The position numbers and the translations under genes were made by a program. From Pseudomonadota bacterium (GTDB lineage Bacteria; Pseudomonadota; Alphaproteobacteria; Acetobacterales; Acetobacteraceae), in the NCBI GenBank assembly GCA_021808185.1, contig JAKBCB010000123.1:1-9067 (forward strand): a stretch of 9,067 bases of DNA. The letters are read 5' to 3'. Shown piece by piece: positions 1-7,902 of the stretch. The notes beneath the pieces were generated by a model. The model was given only the letters and a program-made list of their open reading frames with translations, was not told where the DNA came from and ran no database searches. Position 1 is the stretch's first letter. Every line of letters begins with the position of its first letter.

Positions 1-1134
1 CTCGCCCTGGCACATCAACTGCTCGATCACGTCCCGGCGCAGCCGGTCGTCCGGGGCGGTGGCGAAGCCGCGAATGGTGGGCAGCCGGCCCGCGCGCACC
101 CGGTCCCGCCAGTCCGGCAGCGCCGCCGCGTTCTGCGCGTAGCCCTGCGGCAGCGAGCCGATCGAGGAGGCACCGAGGCCGATCAGGGTGGCCGCCGTGT
201 CCGTGGTGTAGCCCTGGAAATTGCGGTGCATGGCGTGCTCGCGCGCCGCGACGGCGAGCGAGTCGTCCGGCTTGGCGTAGTGGTCGAGCCCGACGGGGAC
301 GAAGCCGCGCGCGACGATCGCCGCCTCGGCCGCCATCTGCTGGCGCCAGCGTTCGGCCAGATCCGGCAGCGCCGCCTCCGGGATCAGCGTCTGGTGCTTC
401 TTCATCCACGGCACATGCGCGTAGCCGAACACCGCCACCCGGTCCGGATCGAGGTCGAGCGCCTGCTCCACCGTGCGCCGCACACCCGCCTCGGTCTGGA
501 ACGGCAGGCCGTACATCAGGTCGAGATTGAGCGAGCGGATGCCCATGCCGCGCAGCCGGACGGCGCAGGCGGCGGTTTCCTGCCAGCTTTGCACCCGGTT
601 GACCGCCTTCTGCACCACCGGATCGAAGTCCTGCACGCCAAGCGAGGCGCGGGTGACGCCCATGGCGGCCAGCGCCGCGATCACCTCCGGTCCGGCGGTA
701 CGCGGGTCCATCTCGACGGCGATCTCGGCATCGGGCGCCAGCGCGAAGGCCTCGCGCAGACGGCCCATGATCTGCACCAGCCGATCCGGCGGCAACGCGT
801 GCGGTGTGCCGCCACCCCAGTGGACATGCGAGACCGGCAGCCGCCGCCCGATCGCGGCGGCGACGAGGTCGATCTCGGCCAGCAGCGTGTCGGCATAGCT
901 GTCCATCGGCTCGCGCCGCGTGACCGCCGTGGTGTGGCAGCCGCAATACCAGCAAAGCTGGGCGCAGAACGGGACATGCAGATACAGCGACACCGGCGCC
1001 TCGGCCGGCAATGCCGCGAGCCAGCCCGCATACGCGGCGCCATCCACCGCGGGGCCGAAATGCGGCGCGGTCGGATAGCTGGTGTAGCGGGGAACCCGCG
1101 TGTCGTATTTCTCGATCAGGGCGCCGATGTTCAT
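1..1134 (-). CDS. hemN: Oxygen-independent coproporphyrinogen III dehydrogenase HemN (3' end cut by the window edge)
   Basis: A radical-SAM enzyme that oxidatively decarboxylates two propionates of coproporphyrinogen III to give protoporphyrinogen IX in the cytoplasm when oxygen is scarce. Translating the minus strand from the ATG at 1134 gives about 378 residues with no stop to the window edge; family members are around 450-460 residues, so roughly 75-80 C-terminal residues lie outside. Visible motifs: the family N-terminus YDTRVPRYTSYPTA (about residues 10-23), the HemN-specific CX3CX2CXC cluster motif (C57, C61, C64, C66, in HVPFCAQLCWYCGC), and the SAM-binding GGGTP (107-111). The last visible stretch, VIEQLMCQGE, also fits HemN. 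The cluster motif separates it from HemW-type paralogues, which lack the fourth cysteine. An upstream in-frame ATG at 1164 is possible, but 1134 matches the usual HemN N-terminus. Neither start has a strong ribosome binding site. The gene is divergent from hldE and preceded by an FNR-type site. Confidence 0.95.
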   Translation of the reverse strand, partial: MNIGALIEKYDTRVPRYTSYPTAPHFGPAVDGAAYAGWLAALPAEAPVSLYLHVPFCAQLCWYCGCHTTAVTRREPMDSYADTLLAEIDLVAAAIGRRLPVSHVHWGGGTPHALPPDRLVQIMGRLREAFALAPDAEIAVEMDPRTAGPEVIAALAAMGVTRASLGVQDFDPVVQKAVNRVQSWQETAACAVRLRGMGIRSLNLDLMYGLPFQTEAGVRRTVEQALDLDPDRVAVFGYAHVPWMKKHQTLIPEAALPDLAERWRQQMAAEAAIVARGFVPVGLDHYAKPDDSLAVAAREHAMHRNFQGYTTDTAATLIGLGASSIGSLPQGYAQNAAALPDWRDRVRAGRLPTIRGFATAPDDRLRRDVIEQLMCQGE

Positions 1135-1168
1135 GCCGGCAGGCTGCTGTGTGCCGGCCGCCATCGCC

Positions 1169-1182
1169 TTGATCTGCGTCAA
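1169..1182 (-). promoter_or_regulatory. FNR/Anr-type operator upstream of hemN
   Basis: On the minus strand the sequence is TTGAC-GCAG-ATCAA, matching the FNR/Anr consensus TTGAT-N4-ATCAA at 9 of 10 conserved positions with exact 4-base spacing. It sits 34 bases upstream of the hemN ATG (box ends at 1169, start at 1134). hemN genes are commonly activated by FNR-family regulators in proteobacteria, so target and site agree. A further ATCAA half-site lies at 1189-1193 (plus strand). The box match is directly visible; regulation by an FNR-family protein is inferred. Confidence 0.6.
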
Positions 1183-1218
1183 GATCGCATCAAGCTCGCG
1201 GAATAGCGACCGCCCACC

Positions 1219-1224
1219 TATAAG
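1219..1224 (+). promoter_or_regulatory. Possible -10 element for hldE
   Basis: TATAAG matches the sigma-70 -10 consensus at 5 of 6 positions and lies 32 bases upstream of the hldE GTG, in an otherwise GC-rich sequence. No convincing TTGACA-like -35 is seen 16-18 bases upstream, so this is only a candidate. A reading on the other strand is also possible for hemN, because the same bases read CTTATA there. Confidence 0.3.
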
Positions 1225-1256
1225 CAAACGCCCATGCCCGACCGCAGGATGCCGCC

Positions 1257-2744
1257 GTGACCGAGATTTCGCAGAATTCCGTGGCCGACGGCGCGCTCGC
1301 CGGCCTTTTGCCACTGTTCGCCGGCTGCACCGTGCTGGTGCTGGGCGACATCATGCTCGACCGCTACGTGCACGGCGATGTGCGCCGCATTTCGCCGGAG
1401 GCGCCGATCCCGGTGCTGCGCGCGCGCAAGCGCCGGGCGGTGCTGGGCGGGGCGGCCAACGTGGCGCAGAACGTGGCGGCCCTGGGCGCGCGGGCGCTGA
1501 TCGCGGGCGTGGTCGGCATGGACGACGCGGGGGCCGAGATCGGCCGCGCGCTGGCCGCGACCCCGGAGATTTCCCCCTGCCTCGTCGCCACGCCCAACCG
1601 GCCAACCACGGTGAAGACCCGTTTCGTCAGCGGCGGGCACCAGTTGCTGCGGCTGGACGAGGAGGAAACCGGCGCCATCGACGAGGCGACCGAAGCCCGC
1701 CTCGTCGCCGAGTTCGAGGCGGCGCTGCGGCGCGCGGACGTGGTGGTGCTGTCGGACTACGCCAAGGGCGTGCTGACCGACCGGGTGCTGGCGCGCGTCA
1801 TCGCGCTGGCCCGCGCCGCCGGCAAGGCGGTGATCGCCGACCCCAAGCGGGCGGATTTCACCGCCTATCGCGGCGTGGACGTGCTGACCCCGAACGAGCA
1901 GGAAGCCGCGCGCGCCGGCGGGGTGAGCTGCGACGACGACGCGGGCGCGGTGCTGGCGGGCGAGGCGGCGCTGGCGCAGGCGGATGCCGGCGCGGTGCTG
2001 GTCACGCGCTCGGCCAAGGGTTTGACTCTCGTGCGGCGCGGTGCCGCGCCGATCCATGTGCCGACGCGGGCGCAAGCGGTGGCCGACGTGTCCGGCGCCG
2101 GCGACACGCTGATCGCGGCGTTCGCCATCGGCCTCGCCTGCGGCGCGGAAATGGCACAGGCGGCGATGCTGGCCAATGTCGCGGCCGGGATTTCCGTGGG
2201 CAAGCCCGGCACCGCCACGGTCAGCCACGGCGAACTCGCCGCCGGCCTGCACCGGCGGGAGCTTCTGGCGCTGGACGACAAGATCCTGGAAGTCGATGAC
2301 GCCCGCTCGCTGCGCGAGGCATGGCGCGCCGGTGGGCTGCGCGTGGGCTTCACCAATGGCTGCTTCGACCTGGTGCATCCGGGCCATGTGCGCCTGCTGC
2401 AAAAGGCCCGCGCCGCCTGCGACCGGCTGATCGTGGGCCTGAACAGCGATGCCTCGGTCAAGCGCCTGAAGGGGCCGGAACGCCCGCTGCAACAGGAAAT
2501 GGCGCGCGCGACGGTGATGGCGGCGATCGGGGCGGTGGATCTGGTGGTGCTGTTCGAGGAGGACACGCCCGAGCAGCTGATCCGCGCGCTGATGCCCGAC
2601 CTGTTGTTGAAGGGCGCGGACTACACCATCGAACAGGTGGTGGGCGGCGACATCGTGCGCGAAGCCGGCGGCGAGGTGAAGCTGATCGACCTGGAGGCAG
2701 GGCACTCCACCACCTCGATCGTGCGGCGGATGAAGGCGGGGTAG
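1257..2744 (+). CDS. hldE: Bifunctional heptose-7-phosphate kinase / heptose-1-phosphate adenylyltransferase HldE (RfaE)
   Basis: This cytoplasmic enzyme catalyses two steps of ADP-heptose synthesis for the LPS inner core: phosphorylation of D-glycero-D-manno-heptose 7-phosphate at C1, and adenylyl transfer to the heptose 1-phosphate. The 495 residues contain both domains. The N-terminal PfkB/ribokinase-like kinase covers about 1-330, with VLGDIMLDRYVHG near 27-40, the GGAANVA region at 64-70 and the PfkB signature DVSGAGDT at 277-284, whose D283 is the expected catalytic base. The C-terminal nucleotidyltransferase covers about 355-495, with TNGCFDLVHPGH at 366-377 (HxGH-type motif), NSD at 396-398 and STTSI at 484-488. 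Length and order match full-length HldE. The start is GTG; an in-frame TAA at 1221 rules out longer forms, and AGGA at 1246-1249 lies 7 bases ahead. It is divergent from hemN and ends 10 bases from the convergent GT61 gene. The symbol rfaE is a synonym. Confidence 0.97.
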   Translation: MTEISQNSVADGALAGLLPLFAGCTVLVLGDIMLDRYVHGDVRRISPEAPIPVLRARKRRAVLGGAANVAQNVAALGARALIAGVVGMDDAGAEIGRALAATPEISPCLVATPNRPTTVKTRFVSGGHQLLRLDEEETGAIDEATEARLVAEFEAALRRADVVVLSDYAKGVLTDRVLARVIALARAAGKAVIADPKRADFTAYRGVDVLTPNEQEAARAGGVSCDDDAGAVLAGEAALAQADAGAVLVTRSAKGLTLVRRGAAPIHVPTRAQAVADVSGAGDTLIAAFAIGLACGAEMAQAAMLANVAAGISVGKPGTATVSHGELAAGLHRRELLALDDKILEVDDARSLREAWRAGGLRVGFTNGCFDLVHPGHVRLLQKARAACDRLIVGLNSDASVKRLKGPERPLQQEMARATVMAAIGAVDLVVLFEEDTPEQLIRALMPDLLLKGADYTIEQVVGGDIVREAGGEVKLIDLEAGHSTTSIVRRMKAG

Positions 2745-2754
2745 GCCGCCGCCG

Positions 2755-4899
2755 TCAGCCCACGCCAAGCGCCGCGTGGACGGCCCGCTCCACGGCGGCG
2801 ACATCGATCGACCACGTTTTCTGGTGCTGTCCGGGCGCCGCCCCCTGCTCACGGCCGAGCACGCAGCCGTAGCGCAGGGGTACCACGCTCGCCAGCCGCC
2901 GCATCGACCATTGCACGTAATTGTCCATCAGCAATTCGCAGAAGGCGGCGCCGGGCGGGCAGAACATGACGTTGGCGAGACCCGCGCCGTGCGCGCCGAC
3001 CACGCAACTCGCCTCGGCGAAACAGCGGATCTGCCGCTCGACCGGCATGCCCGTCAGCGTCAGGATGTCGAAGCCGAGATCTTCCATCACCGCGATGACG
3101 GCATCCTCGTTCAGCAGCCGCCGCGCGCCGGAGTCCCGGCGGCTGACATAGAGCCTGCGTCGTGCGGCCGGGTCGAAACCCACCAGTTCCTTCAACCGCG
3201 CGACCAGCGTCATCCGGTCCGGATGCGGGAAATGGCCGGAGTCGATGACGCCGAGCGGGCTGATGCGCAGCTTGTCGCAGCGCACCGGCGCCATGTGTTC
3301 CAGGAACACCGACCGGTGCCGCTCGTTCAGCAGTGCCAGCGATCGTTCCTGCCACTCATGCCGCGGCTTCGGCCATAACAGTGTCGAGACCTGATCGACG
3401 AACGGCGCGCAGGCGGCCGGCAGGATATCCACCATCCAGTGCGCGTAGTTGCGGTTTCCCGGATAGCCGCAGAACAGATACGAGCCGAAACCCACGCGCG
3501 CGCGCGGCTCGGAGGTCTCCAGGCTGACCATCTCGTTCGCCTCGAACGCAACCTTGTAGTCTTCGAGCGAGACCAGACGCAGCGTTTCCTTCAGCAGGTA
3601 TTCGCCCACGGTGACGAGGCCCTGCTCGCCATGGATCACCGCGTCCTCGATCTCCAGCGTCTTCTGCTCGCGCGCGACGATGCGCCCCGGCTCCCATCCG
3701 CCCGGCGGGTACTCCGTGATCGCGAAGTCGGGCGGCGTGGTCTGGCCGAACCGGATCGGCGCGAGTTCCAGGTCGATGTCGGCGCTGCGTTCGACGATGC
3801 GCGCGGATGGCGACACCGCCAGCAACTCATCGCATGTCACCGAGCGGTACGTGCGCCGGAGGCCACCGCCGCGCAGTTTCCACGCGCGCGAGGCGAGCCA
3901 CATCCCCTCCGCCCCCTGGTAGGTGGCGCAGAGCACCGGGGCCGCCCGGTCGGCCGCCTGCGGCACCAGCGCCGAGACCGCGATGCGCTGCCAGCGATCG
4001 CGCAGGCTCAGATCGGCCGCCCGGAATGCCTCGCTCGCATAGCCGAGCATCGTCAGATCCACGGACGAGCCGGCAAAGCCGCTCGGCACATATATCTCGG
4101 CTTCGGCCGAGTAGCGCGAACCGGGGGCGAGGCCGTCGCATTGCATCGCGTGCAGCGTGCGACTGGCCATCTCGGCCTGCGCCGGCAGCCGATGCAGGAT
4201 GGCACCGTCCGTCGCGACAGCCTCGGGCAGCGTGGCTTGGGCCTCGCCGCCGGCCGCCGGCCCCGCCTTCATCGCCCAGGCCAGCCGCGCGATCTTCTCC
4301 CACGCGGCGAAGTCCACGTAAGGCGGGTTCTCCTTCGACAGCCGCGAGATGCCGGCGCGGATCAGGCCGCCCGCGCCTGCCTCGGCCCAGGCAAAGCGCC
4401 GCTCCGGGCGGGTATCCTCGCGCACCAGCAGCAGCCAGTTCGGCGCGTGCCGGCGCAGCGCCGCCAGGAGTTGCTCGGCCAGGTAGTCGGATGTCTGCGC
4501 CGCCTCGTTGTGCCGATAGACGAAGATCTTCTGTGCGTCCTGCAAGTCCTCCAGGATTTTCCGCTTCAGAAACCGGAACAGCCCGATGGCATTGGCGAAC
4601 ACGCGCTCATCGGTCTCCGTGTTCGGGATTCCGGTGTGGAACTGAAAGCCGAACACGCGGCAATCCAGGGCGCAATCCGGCCACCCGGCTGGCCGGGAAA
4701 ACACGTAGCGGCCTTCGTCGAACATGCCCTCGAACGACGCCTCGATGGCGTGGATCATCTGCTCGGTGCGCAGAAATCCGGCATTGCGGAACAGCCCCGG
4801 CGGATCGTAGTCCGCCGCGCGCTGGACGATGCCGAACTCGCAGTTGTTCCCGAGGCTTTCGAAGTTCGCCAGCAGGTCAGGGAGCGAAAGCCGCGGCAC
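2755..4899 (-). CDS. Three-domain protein: LGxNCEFG-type N-terminal domain, beta-sandwich-like middle, GT61 (DUF563) glycosyltransferase
   Basis: Probably a cytoplasmic glycosyltransferase that adds a sugar to a surface polysaccharide; donor and acceptor cannot be told. It is 714 residues long. Residues 430-714 look like glycosyltransferase family 61 (DUF563): NYAHWM at 484-489, YVSRRDSGARRLLNE at 584-598 and GAHGAGLANVMFCPPGA at 635-651 are typical of that family. Residues about 10-210 begin ESLGNNCEFGIVQR and resemble an uncharacterised domain I know from hypothetical proteins in alphaproteobacterial glycan loci (LGxNCEFG); no catalytic role can be given. Residues about 229-345 are strand-like, with aromatic and WQRIAVSA segments recalling carbohydrate-binding jelly rolls; this is a weak structural guess. 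No signal peptide or membrane helix is evident. The GTG start at 4899 is supported by AAAGG about 7 bases upstream. It follows the GT2-GT4 gene by 45 bases on the same strand, so it is likely the last gene of that operon. Confidence 0.85.
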   Translation of the reverse strand: MPRLSLPDLLANFESLGNNCEFGIVQRAADYDPPGLFRNAGFLRTEQMIHAIEASFEGMFDEGRYVFSRPAGWPDCALDCRVFGFQFHTGIPNTETDERVFANAIGLFRFLKRKILEDLQDAQKIFVYRHNEAAQTSDYLAEQLLAALRRHAPNWLLLVREDTRPERRFAWAEAGAGGLIRAGISRLSKENPPYVDFAAWEKIARLAWAMKAGPAAGGEAQATLPEAVATDGAILHRLPAQAEMASRTLHAMQCDGLAPGSRYSAEAEIYVPSGFAGSSVDLTMLGYASEAFRAADLSLRDRWQRIAVSALVPQAADRAAPVLCATYQGAEGMWLASRAWKLRGGGLRRTYRSVTCDELLAVSPSARIVERSADIDLELAPIRFGQTTPPDFAITEYPPGGWEPGRIVAREQKTLEIEDAVIHGEQGLVTVGEYLLKETLRLVSLEDYKVAFEANEMVSLETSEPRARVGFGSYLFCGYPGNRNYAHWMVDILPAACAPFVDQVSTLLWPKPRHEWQERSLALLNERHRSVFLEHMAPVRCDKLRISPLGVIDSGHFPHPDRMTLVARLKELVGFDPAARRRLYVSRRDSGARRLLNEDAVIAVMEDLGFDILTLTGMPVERQIRCFAEASCVVGAHGAGLANVMFCPPGAAFCELLMDNYVQWSMRRLASVVPLRYGCVLGREQGAAPGQHQKTWSIDVAAVERAVHAALGVG

Positions 4900-4903
4900 A
4901 GTG

Positions 4904-4909
4904 CACCTT
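4904..4909 (-). promoter_or_regulatory. Ribosome binding site supporting the GTG start at 4899
   Basis: The minus strand reads AAAGGTGCACT immediately before the GTG, giving an AAGG core about 6-7 bases upstream. It lies in the 45-base gap after the GT2-GT4 stop codon (4945-4947) and supports translation of the GT61 gene as a separate reading frame from the same transcript. No promoter-like sequence or terminator is seen in this gap. Confidence 0.5.
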
Positions 4910-4944
4910 TATCGTGAGAGATCGTCGAGTCCAGGATGGCCCGT

Positions 4945-7902
4945 TCATGCGACACCCAGCTTGTGCCGCAACCCCGCCTCGATCGCCTCGGCCAACATGC
5001 GGCGCCCCACCTCCAGCGAATGCTTTTCCCGCACCAGCTTCTGCCCGGCCCCGGACATGCGCGCCCACAGCGCCGGGTCGCGATAGACCCGCAGGCAGGC
5101 GGCGGCAAGGGCGGCCGGTGCGTCGGCGATCAGCACATCCTCGCCCTCGACCAGCTCCATGCCCTCCGCCCCGCAGGCGGTGGAGACCACCGGCAGGCCG
5201 TAGGCCATGGCGGTCGAGACCTTGCCCTTGGTGCCCGCGCCGAAGCGCAGCGGGCAGACGAAGACGCGGGTGCGGTCGAACACGTCGCGCAGATCGTCGA
5301 TCATCCCGGTGACGACGACGTGTTCGGATTCCAGCGCGCGCAGCTCCGGCCCCGGATTGGCGCCGGCGACGATGAAGCGCACGTCCGGTGCCTCGGCATG
5401 GATCAGCGGCAGCACCTCGCGCGCGAAGAACAGCACCGCGTCGATGTTGGGCGGATGCTTGTAGCCGCCGAGAAAGACGATGTCGCGGCGGTCCGCGAAA
5501 CCGATCTCGGTACCATGGAACTCGTACATGAACGGCCACACCACCACCGGCGCCTCCGGCACCGCGCGCGCGATCAGGTCGCGCTCGAACGTCGAGTGCG
5601 TGATGGTGCAATCGACGCGGCCGATCAGCTCCAGCTCGCGCGCCTTCATGCGTGCCGCGGCGGTGCGCGATGCCTCGGTGCCGTCGAGTTCGGCCTGGCG
5701 TTCCATGCGCAGGAAATGCAGATCCATCGCATGGAACAGCACCGGCACCCGCGGCGCGTGGCGGCGCAATTCGTCGAGCGTCGCCTCCAACACCGGCATG
5801 CGATAGACCAGCACCACGTCCATCAACGGGCCGTGGCCGCGCAGATAGGCATCGAGCGGTCCGTCGTACGGCGCATACGCGCATTCGACGCCCAGGCGCA
5901 GCAACTCCGGCGTATGCGCCGGGTCGAACAGGAAATTGTCCTGCGGCGCGTAATAGACCTTGTAGCCGAGATCCTGGAACAGCCGCAGCGTCTGCGTCGT
6001 GGTGACGGAACCGGCGTCCTGCCTGGGCGTCGGCGTGGTCGCGTCCACCACCAGGGCACGCGCGTGGACATCTCGCTCGCGCTCGAAATACGGCGCCTCG
6101 CCGTTCGCGCGGTGCGTCAGCAGCGTCCGGCGCCAGCGCAGATACAGCTTGCGGCTGTTGATCTCCTGATACGCCTTGATGCCCGTCGCCGTGTCGGTGC
6201 CGGAGGTGCGGCCCTCGTAGTGGATCACCCGCGATTGTGCCTGGTACCACACCTCCCGACCGTGCGCGCGCACGCGCGAGGCGAGGTCGGAATCCTCGCA
6301 ATAGGCGGGCGCGAACATCTCGTCGAACCCGCCGAGATCCGCCCACAGCTCGGCCGGCACCGCGATGGAGGCGCCGGAGATGTAATCGGCCTGCCGTGCG
6401 TGTGTGTAGTTCGGCCGGTTCGGGTCGTCGTTGCGGCCGTAATTCCAGGCCGAGCCGTCGCGCCAGACGATGCCGCCGGCTTCCTGCAACGTGCCGTCCG
6501 GATACAGCAGCTTCGATCCGACCAGCCCCGCCTTGGGAAACAGCGCGAAGCTGTCGAGCAGCGCATCGAGCCAGCCCGGCAGCACGCGGGTGTCGTTGTT
6601 GAGCAGCACCACGAACCGGCCGCGCGCCAGGCGCGCCGCGGCGTTGCAACTCCGCACGAAGCCGAGATTCTCGGTGTTGCGATGATAGCGGATGGTGGCC
6701 ACGCGCGGCAGCAGCGCCGGGGTTTCGTCCGGCGAGCGGTCGTCGATGACGATGATCTCGGCGCTGTACCGGCTGGCCTGGGCGAACAGGCTGTCCAGGC
6801 AGTTCAGCGTGTAGGCGATCTGGCCGTGCACGGGGATGATGATGCTGGCATCGGGCGCGTCGTCCCCGAGCATCAGCACCCGGGGCGAGGCGTTGATCGC
6901 GGCCAGCGCCGCCTCGGGGTCCGGCTGGCCGGTCAGCAGGCCGAATTCGCGCAGGAACGCCTCGCCGCGCCGGCCGGCGTCGATGGCGTCGTCGTCGGCG
7001 CGGTGTTCGTAATAGGTCAGCTCCTCGCGCGGCCGGTCCGGATGGTCGGCGACCGGCCAGGATTGCAGCGTGCGCGGGATGTCGAACGCGCCGGGGCCGG
7101 CGCCGCCGCCATCGGCCTGCTGCCGCGCGATCAGCCCGCGCAGGCGGCTGTTGTCGGCCTGCGCCTCGAAGGCGCGCTCGTCCACCTCGATCAGCCGCTC
7201 GACCAGCGAGACGGCGCGACGGCGCAGTTCCAGCAGGTCGGGCGAGGCCGGCGGCACGTCCGCGAAGTCGGGCAGCGCGGGCGGGGCGGCGCGCGCCGGG
7301 GCCAGCTTCGCGCCGGTCAGCAGCGCAGGCGGCTCGGCCTCGAACAGCAACGAGGCCAGCGGCGGCAATTCGGCCTCGCAGGCGAGGAACAGCGTGACGA
7401 ACCGCGCCCCCGCCGCCACCGGGTCGGCCAGCGCCAGCATCCGCGCGCCGGCAAACCGCTCGCCCGCGACGACGGTGCCGGCAAGCGCGCGCTGGCGGAA
7501 GCAGGCCACATGGCGGAAGCCCGCCAGCAGGGCGGCACGCGCCGGCGCGTCCTCGTCGGCGATGGCGACCGCCAGGATGCCGTCCGGCGCCAGCCTGCGG
7601 CGCAGCGTGGGCAGCGCGCCCGCCAGCTCCTGCGCCCGCAGCGGCACCAGCGAGAGCACCACCTCCGCCTGCCCGCCCTGCCCCACCGCCAGCAGCGTCG
7701 CCGCCTCGGCCGCCAGCAGCGCGGCACCCTCCGGCTCCGCGCCGGCGGCATCGGCCACCACCCGGCCGCGGCACAGCGGCAGCACGAAGCGATAGCGATG
7801 CAGCGCGGCGACGGCCTCGGCCGGGGTTACGGGCTGGGGTGCGCCATCTCGTACGCCAGCACGGCGCGCAGCGTGTCCACGAGTTCCACGGTCGGCTGCC
7901 AC
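4945..7902 (-). CDS. Multidomain GT2-GT4 glycosyltransferase with a degenerate methyltransferase-like N-terminus
   Basis: Predicted to transfer two sugars in assembly of a surface polysaccharide; donors are unknown. From the GTG at 7902 it has 985 residues. About 27-118 resemble a class I methyltransferase (RYRFVLPLCRGRVVADAAG, then APDGILAVAI) but the glycine-rich SAM loop is lost and the middle is shortened. About 220-262 is a charged helical linker. About 350-565 is a family 2 (GT-A) domain: ASIIIPVHG at 352-360, VIDDRSPDE at 385-393, NNDTR at 435-439, ED at 536-537. About 614-985 is a GT4-like (GT-B) domain: TTPTPRQDAGS at 622-632, GGYKHPPNIDAV at 812-823, GAGTKGKV at 888-895, YGLPVVST at 901-908. 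The GT domains are secure. The start is not: 7902 has AAGGAG 8 bases upstream but overlaps the preceding gene by 76 bases; GTG 7785 avoids overlap but cuts into the methyltransferase-like part. The frame stays open upstream to 8826 only as a shadow of the SDR gene. Confidence 0.9.
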   Translation of the reverse strand: MAADRGTRGHAARRAGVRDGAPQPVTPAEAVAALHRYRFVLPLCRGRVVADAAGAEPEGAALLAAEAATLLAVGQGGQAEVVLSLVPLRAQELAGALPTLRRRLAPDGILAVAIADEDAPARAALLAGFRHVACFRQRALAGTVVAGERFAGARMLALADPVAAGARFVTLFLACEAELPPLASLLFEAEPPALLTGAKLAPARAAPPALPDFADVPPASPDLLELRRRAVSLVERLIEVDERAFEAQADNSRLRGLIARQQADGGGAGPGAFDIPRTLQSWPVADHPDRPREELTYYEHRADDDAIDAGRRGEAFLREFGLLTGQPDPEAALAAINASPRVLMLGDDAPDASIIIPVHGQIAYTLNCLDSLFAQASRYSAEIIVIDDRSPDETPALLPRVATIRYHRNTENLGFVRSCNAAARLARGRFVVLLNNDTRVLPGWLDALLDSFALFPKAGLVGSKLLYPDGTLQEAGGIVWRDGSAWNYGRNDDPNRPNYTHARQADYISGASIAVPAELWADLGGFDEMFAPAYCEDSDLASRVRAHGREVWYQAQSRVIHYEGRTSGTDTATGIKAYQEINSRKLYLRWRRTLLTHRANGEAPYFERERDVHARALVVDATTPTPRQDAGSVTTTQTLRLFQDLGYKVYYAPQDNFLFDPAHTPELLRLGVECAYAPYDGPLDAYLRGHGPLMDVVLVYRMPVLEATLDELRRHAPRVPVLFHAMDLHFLRMERQAELDGTEASRTAAARMKARELELIGRVDCTITHSTFERDLIARAVPEAPVVVWPFMYEFHGTEIGFADRRDIVFLGGYKHPPNIDAVLFFAREVLPLIHAEAPDVRFIVAGANPGPELRALESEHVVVTGMIDDLRDVFDRTRVFVCPLRFGAGTKGKVSTAMAYGLPVVSTACGAEGMELVEGEDVLIADAPAALAAACLRVYRDPALWARMSGAGQKLVREKHSLEVGRRMLAEAIEAGLRHKLGVA

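Noticed and set aside
226..1206. A 326-codon plus-strand open frame opposite hemN.
   Set aside because: The minus strand encodes unmistakable HemN with its cysteine cluster; the plus-strand product is Arg/His-rich shadow sequence.
1234..1260. A tiny plus-strand frame (ATG 1234 to TGA 1260) just before hldE that could be a leader peptide.
   Set aside because: It is only eight codons, overlaps the hldE GTG by chance-level context, has no ribosome binding site and no regulatory codon pattern.
1218..2852. A 544-codon minus-strand open frame across hldE.
   Set aside because: It is antisense to a full-length, motif-complete HldE, and its composition is low-complexity His/Arg/Ala without recognisable domains.
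3439..4917. A 492-codon plus-strand open frame opposite the GT61 fusion gene.
   Set aside because: It has no motifs and a shadow-like composition; the minus strand carries the GT61 signatures.
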